NCBI GenBank assembly: GCA_009760855.2
Contig: WPIO01000060.1
Location: 797,501 to 861,500 of the forward strand
DNA length: 64,000 nt
Origin: Cristatella mucedo
Lineage: Eukaryota; Bryozoa; Phylactolaemata; Cristatellidae
Direction of reading: 5' to 3'
Part shown: piece by piece, positions 56,370 to 64,000 of the stretch
Position numbering within the stretch: the stretch's first letter is position 1
How the letters are laid out: each line of letters begins with the position of its first letter
Position numbers and translations under genes: made by a program
The notes under the pieces: model-generated
Database searches by the model: none
What the model was told of the DNA's origin: nothing
What the model saw: only the letters and a program-made list of their open reading frames with translations

Positions 56370-56628
56370 GCCGACTTGCGTCACGGCATCTCCTGACTTG
56401 ATCGCATTTAAAAAAAATAAAAACGCATTTGTTTATCCCAGCTTTTAGTAGATCCCTGTGATTCGACCATTATGTGCTTATGCGTGCTGACACTTGCATG
56501 CTGCCACTAACCATACTTGCATGCTGACCCTGTGCATGTCTCCCCTAACCATATTATTCTTGTTGTTTACAGAGCATGCTACCACTAACCTTTCAATCGT
56601 GTCTCCTTTGCAGCGAATTTAAAATGCC

Positions 56629-56681
<53 letters not shown>

Positions 56682-56735
56682 TGACCTCTCTTCGGATGCA
56701 TTATTAGGTTTATCAAAATTATTGTCATTATTATT
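56370..56735 (+). mobile_element. LINE A 3' end with an internal (GA)n expansion
   Basis: CCGACTTGCGTCACGGCATC (end of ORF2), CTTTTAGTAGATCCCTGTGA and CACTAACCATACTTGCATGC, then AAAATGCCTAGAGAGAGA in place of the normal AAAGCGCCTAGAAAGAGATT. The (GA)n runs to 56679, then GGTTTATCAAAATTATTGTC completes the tail. Confidence 0.85.
56632..56679. repeat. (GA)n microsatellite inside the LINE A tail
   Basis: About 23 GA units replacing the AGAAAGAGA part of the terminal hairpin. Confidence 0.93.
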
Positions 56736-56739
56736 ACTA

Positions 56740-58640
56740 TCTCTTTTCCTGTTCCTACCTCTATCCCGTTTTCCACCTCCATTTCATTCTTCCCTGTTTC
56801 CTCCTTTGCTTACACTATACCTCCACCCCAAACCTTCTACTCTACCTTTCCTTCCCTCTCCTTTTTCTCTTTTAGCCTCCTCTTACTGATTCTCTCCTCT
56901 CTACGATCTCCGTCTCTCTGCGATCTCTGTCTCTCTGCTCTCGTTCCCCCTGCTCTCGTTCTCCCTTTTCCTTTCCTGCCTTTGTCTTTTTCTGTCTTTC
57001 TATTCTCGCAATCTCCCCCTCTCTCTCACTCGTTCTCGACTAGATTTCCACAGGCATTACTGAGTGTAGGGCAACACGGGTCTCGAATAAGCTTCCAAAA
57101 GTGCCGGCAACGGAAGTACAACCTCCCAAACGAGCACCGCCTGCCTACTAGACAACTGGCCGTAGTCGGACGCAGACTCGTAATCAGCATATGATCGGCG
57201 GTAAAGTCGCGCTAGTTAAGATGACGACAGACCTCATATAAGGCATGCGGGAAGCCAAGGGCTGCGATCAGCAACTCGGCACGTAAGCATGCGCAAAGCC
57301 GAATGCTGCCTCGTCACGTGCACACGAGCTTGCCTTGCTTTTCCGTGGGCTATTAATCGAACTCAGAGACTGCTACTTATATCTTACTTGGATTTGAAAT
57401 ACTGCCGTAGAAAACGTCAAAATGAATATTTTTGCGTTACTAGATTGATGGTTGCGATAATTTTAAAATAATAAAGAATGACCGAAGGCAGCCTCGAACG
57501 AGACTAGAGAGCACCAAGATGCTGCCTCAAGTTGGCTTCGATACCAGGCGAGTGCTCTAATAGTTGACCTCTCGCGACGTCGGTCTGCTGATCTAGACCT
57601 CGTTCATTATTGGACCGAATCCTGCTGTCGAGTCGTTTCTCATAGGCATAGTTAGATGCCCGCACAAGCGCAGTCTCTGCCCACTAGCGACAGGTTTCCG
57701 TCGGCTGCTGCGGCAGAGGTCGCATCGGATTAACTCTGGCTTCTGTAGCCCGAGTGCCGAGCTTCAGCAGCTGCGCTGCGACATAACGAAACCGCGGCGG
57801 CTGCTAGTGATTGCGACGGCTCTCGAATCAGTTTCGAGACGGAGCCGAGGCTCGCTTCCTTGAGCCGCCTCCTCTGACGTCGACCTGCTTACGGGTGCGG
57901 AAGCGAGGAGCCACCGCCGTTGCGCAGGCGACAGCGTCATGCGTGTCGATCCCTGTTTTCCCTCGTCACTCTTTACTCGAAGGCCTCTGGCTCAAAGACG
58001 CCAACGTCTACTCAGCGTGCTGCAGGCTTCGGCGGTCGAGCAGCTGCATGCAAAGCGATTTTGCCAGCCGAACGAGACCGAACCTGACCGCAGCTGGCAG
58101 AGCAGAGCGCATGCACAACCGCTCGGCGGCGGCGGCGGCGGCAGCTCGAGATTCGCGGCCGTAGTCATTGAGGCGTTCGTTCTCGCTTCGGTCGCACTCC
58201 TTTCACTCTGCTTTCTCCGATCTCGCTAAAGTTCTGTGATCAGGAAATCAATCTTTCCTAGCTAAGGGTGATTTTGACATTCATTTTTGACAACGTGGCT
58301 GTCGCCTGAAGTGCCGAGTTTCGTGCACTGTCTCGCTCATTTTACCTTGAGGCTCGCGTGCCTGACCCCCAACTCACAGAAATATCATACGCCCCGTCAA
58401 ATATTCTCCCACAAGTGTACGCTACAATCACCCATTATTGCCATATTCTGCTCAATAAAGCTTGTGGATTTCATTCAGCCTCAGTATGTGCCCTCCTCCA
58501 AATCTAAAATCATCGGTGAATCGCGAAGACTCAAAACACTTGACATCGATGCTGTCCGTGCGAAAATATCTTCTTCACCCTGCTGCTCAATCTCCTTTCC
58601 AAGCTGTCTTCATCGGTAGAATGCTACAACACGACACATG
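56740..58640. other. No recognisable gene; pyrimidine-rich then GC-rich
   Basis: CT-rich to about 57040, then mixed DNA, and a CpG-rich stretch at 57650-58230 with a CGG run near 58128. Frames at 57811-58229 and 58287-58619 have no domain. Confidence 0.45.
57475..57575 (-). repeat. tRNA-like SINE-type sequence (single copy here)
   Basis: On the minus strand AACTATTAGAGCACTCGCCT resembles a tRNA D-arm/box A, and CTCGTTCGAGGCTGCC, about 60 bases later, resembles box B. It lacks a proper acceptor stem, so it is more likely a tRNA-derived repeat than a gene. Confidence 0.35.
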
Positions 58641-58689
58641 CTGAGATGCTTAACGAGTTTGCACCCCTGACTAGCGCAATGTGCATCCT

Positions 58690-58800
58690 CTGCCAGACGG
58701 TCTTTGGTGTAATAATAGTATTAGTAATAGTATTCCTTTTCTGGGCACTTTATATATGCTTTACCGGAGACAGTAAACTAGCTAGGTTTACTAAGCACTT
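58690..58800 (-). repeat. Possible LINE A tail remnant
   Basis: GTAATAATAGTATTAGTAAT, then TTTTCTGGGCACTTTATATA and ATGCTTTACCGGAGACA, loosely matches the minus-strand tail. Confidence 0.4.
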
Positions 58801-59769
58801 GCTCGATAAAGCATACAAAAGATCAGGACTGACTATCCATCGTCGGGCATGCGATGACTAGTGAAAATCTTACCAATCGATCCTTGTAAAGGCCGAGAAT
58901 AGCTTCTATAATAATATTGCTGAATCGCCTATGCTCAATTAGAAAATGCTGACGTCAATTATAAAAAATCTCATTAACCGTTCTTAGGTTAGCACCACAG
59001 CTAGCGATCCTGTTGATGATCTAGCTGATCGAGTCTTTTATCAGCTAGATAGACAAAATTAGAGAGTCCATCCTTGAGGTAGCAAGATCCCCTCTGGGCT
59101 CATGTCCCTTAATACAAAAAATCACAGGAATCCTCTTTCTCAGAACCGTGCAGTTATTCAATGCATGCATTCAATGTGGCCATAAGTCTCCTCATCCCGA
59201 AATTCATCTCACAAACATAAGTACTAGCCTCCTAGACCCAATCCCACTGTCCTACTTCTACATTGCATAGATCTGCTGCTGGCATGCATAACTAGCAAAA
59301 TAAATGTGTCTTTAGCCTCAAGTCATCAAGTAAACGTGCCTTTGAAAAGGCTGTTGTGAGGGCACTACTTAAGAGCAACACTAGACCAAGTGAACTTCCA
59401 CCATGTCTCCCTTCTTCAGTTCCTATCAAAGACACTGGAACGAGTTGTGGCAAAGCTGTTTAACTCTTACATTTAAACTTCAAACTTAGGAAGTACCAGC
59501 CTGGATGCTGAGCTAATAAATCCACAGAACCAGCAGCATTGCTTCGGGCGTATAGCGACCTACTTAGGAATGCAAACTTGGATAAAGCCGAGAGCTCCTT
59601 GTCTTGCTCGATCTTTCGGCTCGAGATGTTTGATACCATTGGCAACAAACATCTCGAGCGCTTCTCAAATCGTCTGCGTATCACAAGCACAGCACAGCAA
59701 CGGTACAGGTCCTATCTTGGTGAGTGACTCTGGAGTATTGATGTGGACGGACAAAGATCATTTGCTGGT

Positions 59770-59918
59770 TTTTCCAGTGGTTAAAGTGCTCGCCTCGACC
59801 AAGCTCGAGGTGAATTTATTTGAGGGCCGAGGTCGTGGGCTCGCGACTCGTGGCATATACGAAGCGCCTAAATAGATCAACGTCTCTTGGGGTGCCTTGC
59901 AACTTTATTTATTTATCC
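59770..59918 (+). mobile_element. SINE S1 copy inserted in LINE A
   Basis: CCAGTGGTTAAAGTGCTCGC (box A side), GAGGTCGTGGGCTCGCGACT (box B), GAAGCGCCTAAATAGATCAA and CTCTTGGGGTGCCTTGCAAC, ending TTTATTTATTTATCC. The 5' base of box A is changed. Confidence 0.75.
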
Positions 59919-61035
59919 AAGCAACCACTCAAGTACGGGGTACCTCAGGGCTCCGTGCTAGGTTCGCTTCTTTTCACATTCTATAATCTATCTCCCTCTT
60001 GCCGGCGAGATCGGCAATCACACTCTGCCAGGCCTCCAGCACGTTCAATTCTCTCAACTCCCTTGCCGTATGTATTGCTGACATTGATTGCATATGATTT
60101 GCATTGATTGCATATAGACGGCAGAAAACCTTCTCGAATTGAATGAAGATAAACACAACTTACTAGTTATGGGAAAGCCAAGTGTAACTCGGAAAATGGA
60201 TAGCTTAACGACCATAATGGGACTATGCTAGCTAGCATTTATCCTTTTGCACCTGCAAGGATCTAGGTGACCCGTTTCAAAGTGACCTTTCGCTAGATCG
60301 CCTCATCAGCGCCACAATCAAGACTGCCTACTGTCGGCGACATAGCATTGCTAAAACTCGGGCTTGCTTAGAAAGAGATACTACATCTAAATTGGTCCAT
60401 GCGTCTGTGACACTTCTACTTCTGCTTACTCGCTCAAGTCACTGCTTGCTGGTCTGCCGGCAAGTGCAATCATGTGCTTAGCGCTGGTGCGAAACTCTGC
60501 AGCTGCGCTTGTCAACTGCGAGCGTCGCAGCTTCCGCACCACACCACGTCTGGACAACCGGCACTGGCTCCTAATCAAGCTGATATCAATTTCAAGGTTC
60601 TGTCGCTCACGTTAAGGTTTCTTTATTCTCTGGCTCCAGCCTACCCATTAGATCTATTCACCCTCCAGGCTAGGCATCGTACCACCCGCTTTTCTGAATC
60701 AGATCGCTTAGCTACACCTCTGTACGAACCTGAAATCCTTTGGAGACCGTGCCGGTAGATCGTATGCTCCCCAAGCCGGGAACTCATTTACGAATGGCGT
60801 CACGACATCCTCCGATTGGACGACATTTAAAAAAAAAGCTGAAAACGCACCTGTTTATCATAGCATTTATTGGGTCCTTGCGATTCGTCTTTTGTGAGCC
60901 TATGCGTGCTGACACTGTGCATACTACCACTAACCACATGTTGTATGTTTAAGCTGTGCATGTCAGCCCTAACCATGCTATGCTTGTTGACATCGTGTAA
61001 GCTACTACTAATAATTATTTGATCATGCTTCCTAT

Positions 61036-61180
61036 GCCTGAGCTGGTTTGGCCCAGTGGTTAAGGTGCTCTCCCCAACTAAGGCCTGGTCGAGGTTGTGG
61101 ACTCGAGCCCCGTGGCATAGGTGAAACGCCTGAATAGAGATTAGGTTCACATTGGGGGGCTGTACAAATAAATTATACTA
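61036..61180 (+). mobile_element. SINE S1 copy inserted in the LINE A tail
   Basis: GAGCTGGTTTGGCCCAGTGG, GGTTGTGGACTCGAGCCCCG (box B) and GAAACGCCTGAATAGAGATT, then GGGGGGCTGTACAAATAAAT. It splits the LINE tail between GATCATGCTTCCTAT and TTTCCTTTACACCATATGTA, which may preserve a partial target duplication. Confidence 0.85.
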
Positions 61181-61364
61181 TTTCCTTTACACCATATGTA
61201 AAGTGCCTAGAAACAGACTAAGCTCTCCGAGGGCGCTATAGAAATATATTCTTAATATTAAGATTATTATTTCAAGACTGTGTGCCACAATCGAATTCCC
61301 TGCCGGAGCAGCCAGTGTGTGCACTACGGTCGAACCTCTCAGCAAGCAAGCATCGCTTCTTTTC

Positions 61365-61458
61365 GAGCGATTTTCTATGCAGCAAATGCAAAATGCCTGG
61401 TAAGAGATCGATTTCTCAGAGGATGCTTTATCAAGTCTGCTATTATTATTATTATTGC
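61365..61458 (+). repeat. LINE A tail remnant
   Basis: TTCTATGCAGCAAATGCAAA, GCCTGGTAAGAGATCGATTT and GATGCTTTATCAAGTCTGCT, then (ATT)n at 61441-61456. Confidence 0.75.
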
Positions 61459-61503
61459 GCCTATAGAGAGGTTATGCCAGCAGCAGAGGCAAAGTCAAGC
61501 GGT

Positions 61504-61533
61504 AGGCAGGGGTGGCAGCTGCCACCCCTGCCT
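61504..61533. repeat. 30-bp perfect palindrome
   Basis: The halves AGGCAGGGGTGGCAG and CTGCCACCCCTGCCT pair completely. Confidence 0.95.
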
Positions 61534-61544
61534 TATGCAATGTA

Positions 61545-61810
61545 ATCTAGTGTATCTCCGTCTGTAAATCCACAAAGTTATAAAGACCATGTGTGTGCTA
61601 CGGACGAGAGTTTTGTATAGCGCACGCACAGCCTAAGCGGCTTTCGGTACGCATTCGGTAGCCAACAGACTTCGTCTCATGCAACAAAGAGAAAGTGGGA
61701 AGCATAGCAGAGTCAGGAGAGCAGTTGAGGTAGTAAGTAGCATGGCAGTAGCAGCTCAGGACGGCTGAAAACGATGAGCCATAGTCGGCAGTAGGAGAGT
61801 AGTTGTCGTT
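61545..61810 (-). mobile_element. LINE B 3' end
   Basis: TCTCCGTCTGTAAATCCACA, TTTTGTATAGCGCACGCACA and GACTTCGTCTCATGCAACAA, then codons for PDSAMLPTFSLL and DYGSSFSAVLS on the minus strand. The match to the 48322 copy stops abruptly at 61811 within GTTGTCGTT. Confidence 0.85.
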
Positions 61811-62019
61811 CGTGGCTGGGAGTCGAGTCTGATGCCCGGTCGGGCGGCAGCGCCCACACTTTCGGAGCGGCTGGCCCCCTGGTGCATGGCCAGGCTCCAC
61901 GACACCTGCAGGCGCTGTGTGGACGCCCCCTGACCCCATTCACAGGGGGGGGGGGGGCTCCACCCCACAGAAAGTGGTACCCCGACGCTCCAATCCTGGC
62001 TTTGCCTCTGGCTAACAGG

Positions 62020-62700
62020 GAAGTAGTCCAGCGACCCTATCCGATCCGGGTAGTGGCGTGAATGGTGCAAGCACAGTTTATGGATTTCAAAAATAAGGCT
62101 CCAATCAAAATAAGCTCGTTGTACCAACGACTAATGGAGGAAGAGGGTATGCATTAGATTATTATTATGCATAAGGGCCAGACGCTCTCTCTTGGGAAGA
62201 GGCTAGACGGGAAGGTTTCTGAATGCCTACACTGAGGAGACATGGCGAGGGAACATTACGTCCTGGCTGCCTCGACGGCTTCCGCACTAAAGCCTTCTTC
62301 GGCAACAGACACTGCGCTTGTGTAACGGATGTGCAGGCGCCCGGATGATGCGAATGACCAAGATGCCGATGTATCTGGCACCGTGAAGTGCGGACGGCGG
62401 CGAAGCGAGTCTCAGATGCTGCCGCCTCGGTAAGGGAGCAGGCGTGCAGCCGAGCGGCAGCCATGGAGCAATCGCCCCGACTTTGATAAAAGCAAGTCAA
62501 CGTCCCTGCTGCCTAGAGCTGTACAGTCGACATCCGCAGAGATTACACTTGCACTGCATCGACCTTGTGGACGGCGGTCCAATCAGTGCATAAGATATGC
62601 TGTTACTATACTATGGAACCGCTAATAATCTCTAGGGCGCTCAGAATAGGGCTGAAGTAGCATTCCAACAGTTCAGTACTGCGCTAGTACTGCGCTGCTG
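62020..62700. other. No recognisable gene
   Basis: A 111-codon minus frame (62165-62500) has no domain. Confidence 0.4.
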
Positions 62701-62723
62701 GCTCCTCGGGCAGATGCCCAAAA

Positions 62724-62783
62724 GAGAATTGAACTTAATCAACGCGTGGGCAGCTGCCCGCGCGTTGATTAAGTTCAATTCTC
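62724..62783. repeat. 60-bp near-perfect palindrome
   Basis: The arms at 62724-62746 and 62761-62783 pair perfectly (23 bp, GAGAATTGAACTTAATCAAC then GCG). The centre GGGCAGCTGCCC (62748-62759) is itself a perfect palindrome. Only the T/G pair at 62747 and 62760 breaks full symmetry. Confidence 0.96.
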
Positions 62784-62789
62784 CATATA

Positions 62790-63690
62790 CGGCCTGCCTG
62801 TGCAGCAGCCTGCATGCGGCTTAGGACGCTCCAGCAGTCATGCACTGCGCTCAAAGTCGTTCACTCGGCGCAAGTCGGTGAAATGGCTGGGCAGGAAGTT
62901 TGATTGTCGTGCAGCGAGCCTGACAGGCCAGTCGCGTCTAACTAACTATAAACTAAATAAACTAGCCGCTAGGCTCAGCGCGAGTATTTCTTAATGAGAG
63001 AGCATCCGCCGTTGTACAAAGACGGTCGGTCGGTCGGTCGGTCGGGCCCTGGAGGCGAGGAATGCCCTCGCGTCGGCGCCCAGGTTCACCTTAGCGCCGC
63101 CGGCAGACTATCGGAGCGAAGAGAGCTACGCGCGGCGCATCGGCCATATTGGCCAGAAGAGCTGCGCACGCGCGCGCGCAGCAACGGAGGCGGGTTCCTT
63201 TATGAGCCTGGCGAGTCGCTGAGAGTCCGAGAGCGAGAGTGTCGGCGAAGAGCGCGCGCGCGGTAGACCTGGAAATCCACGAGGTCAGCTTCAGACAGGA
63301 GCTGGCAGGGCGACCTCGGAGAGCCGTCGCTTCCCGTGGCGACGGCGTAGTGAGTCGTGTGACATGTCGAGCCATGCACTCTGACGTGCCGCTCACAGAA
63401 GTCTGTCGATCGATGAAGAGAATGACTGCCAATGCAAAAGAAGTCGCTAGCTCGTACTAATGATGCATCGTGCAAACTATTTTTGCAGTGGGAGGTTTTA
63501 TTTCGCCCCGCCATTGGACGAAATAATACAATTAAATAATAACACACGTAAATAAAAATAGGAATACAATAAAATAATTAAAATAGTTGAAATAATAATA
63601 ATACTATTAAAAAATTAAAAATATATTAAAGAGCTCCACGTAAGCACCTTCGACCCATACTCGTCCCTTGCCCACATTCGAATCCCGTAT
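62790..63690. other. GC-rich stretch without recognised gene, then AT-rich
   Basis: A (GGTC)n run lies at 63024-63046. A CpG-rich part runs to about 63450, followed by strongly AT-rich sequence (63520-63640). Frames on both strands have no domain. Confidence 0.45.
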
Positions 63691-63694
63691 TTTC

Positions 63695-63886
63695 AGTGCA
63701 GCCGGCATCAACGGCCGACGCACTTGGATGGCAAATGACTTCGTCAAGGTTATCAACGATGAAACTAAACTTATCGATTTGGGCAGAGCCTATCGTCGTT
63801 CTCAATCACCTCACCTTCCCGGTTAGTTCTTCTGACATCAATGCAGCGATATCTGCTCGTAATCTAAGCACTCTATTCCAAAATTG
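63695..63886 (+). mobile_element. LINE A fragment, decayed
   Basis: The frame gives WQMTSSRLSTMKLNLS, a shifted version of WMAANFLKLNDDKTN (nucleotides ACTTGGATGGCAAATGACTT). CGTAATCTAAGCACTCTATT, matching ARNLGVIF, follows. Confidence 0.65.
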
Positions 63887-63887
63887 A

Positions 63888-64000
63888 TATTGATATTAGC
63901 AGATTTAGCAGCTTCATTTGTATAGAGGCGGGAGAGCCTTAACAGCTATCACCACTGCTTGCAGTTGGCAATAAAAGATGGTCCACTGCAGGATACGAAC
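63888..64000 (-). mobile_element. SINE S2 copy, cut by the window end
   Basis: AGCAGATTTAGCAGCTTCAT, GAGAGCCTTAACAGCTATCA, CACTGCTTGCAGTTGGCAAT and GCAGGATACGAAC (start of box B reversed). The tRNA-like head lies beyond the window. Confidence 0.8.

Larger units (their letters stand above)
58950..61275 (+). mobile_element. Longest LINE A copy, decayed, with two SINE insertions
   Basis: It starts in the region upstream of the RT (AGCGATCCTGTTGATGATCT, TCATCTCACAAACATAAGTA), then the RT fingers (GTTCCTATCAAAGACACTGG). Next come motif A (GAGATGTTTGATACCATTGG), motif B (TACGGGGTACCTCAGGGCTC) and the block TCTCGAATTGAATGAAGATA. The C-terminal frame at 60474-60758 reads ARHRTTRFSESDR. The tail ends GCTCTCCGAGGGCGCTATAG with an AT-rich end at 61250. 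Motif C is lost in a deletion near 60000-60030. SINE-like sequence interrupts it at 59770-59915 and 61038-61178. The endonuclease region is not recognisable. Confidence 0.85.
61484..62014. mobile_element. Possible DNA transposon ends flanking a LINE B fragment
   Basis: CAGAGGCAAAGTCAAGCG at 61484 and the reverse complement of 61994-62014 (CAGAGGCAAAGCCAGGATTG) are inverted copies of one another. 'CAGAGGCnnAGCCAGGAtt' ends are common in animal DNA transposons of several superfamilies. Between them lie a 30-bp palindrome, a LINE B tail and about 200 bp of GC-rich sequence with a G12 run. No transposase is seen and no target duplication is clear. Confidence 0.4.

Overview
The window looks like nuclear DNA of an invertebrate animal. 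Most of it is AT-rich, gene-poor sequence packed with non-LTR retrotransposons, tRNA-derived SINEs, DNA-transposon relics and microsatellites. GC-rich, CpG-rich blocks are set into it. I see no bacterial, plasmid or phage features. The species cannot be named from the sequence. A Paraxis/Scleraxis-type bHLH gene places it in the animals, and the mix of L2/CR1-like LINEs and tRNA-SINEs would suit a lophotrochozoan, but that is only a guess.

Only one host protein gene is convincing: an intronless, 142-codon bHLH transcription factor on the minus strand (31625-32053). It lies near one end of a roughly 10-kb GC-rich, CpG-rich block (about 30830-40915). The other long open frames in that block are low-complexity and match nothing I recognise. 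Similar but smaller GC-rich blocks without a recognisable gene lie at about 13900-15450, 44150-45320, 52600-55900, 57600-58230 and 62900-63450.

Most of the rest is mobile. LINE A is an L2/CR1-like element whose 3' end has a short hairpin and (ATT)n. It occurs more than 20 times in both orientations, mostly as 3' tails. One copy (2656-4140) keeps a 400-codon uninterrupted reverse-transcriptase/C-terminal frame, and another (58950-61275) is long but decayed and carries two SINEs. LINE B is a second, related family with a different tail (1295-2530, 13285-13680, 48322-48870, 61545-61810). SINE S1 is tRNA-derived and shares its 3' tail with LINE A, which suggests that LINE A enzymes moved it. SINE S2 is a second tRNA-like family, with a GGTTCGAATCC box and a (TTTA)n tail. 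DNA-transposon traces include a pogo/Tigger-type element with a broken helix-turn-helix transposase fragment (9949-11692), a Tigger-like non-autonomous element with TA target duplications (20913-21876), and a 191-bp hAT MITE very like the horizontally transferred SPIN group (41939-42129). A dead copy of a multicopy animal gene family, probably mobile, lies at 25716-27330 and is split by a LINE A tail.

The most unusual structures are large inverted repeats: a 60-bp near-perfect palindrome at 62724-62783, a 50-bp one at 29461-29510, and several 30-33-bp ones at 35144, 38921 and 61504. There is also a 7-bp minisatellite bounded by 19-bp direct repeats (5109-5212). All coordinates of decayed repeats are approximate at their edges.
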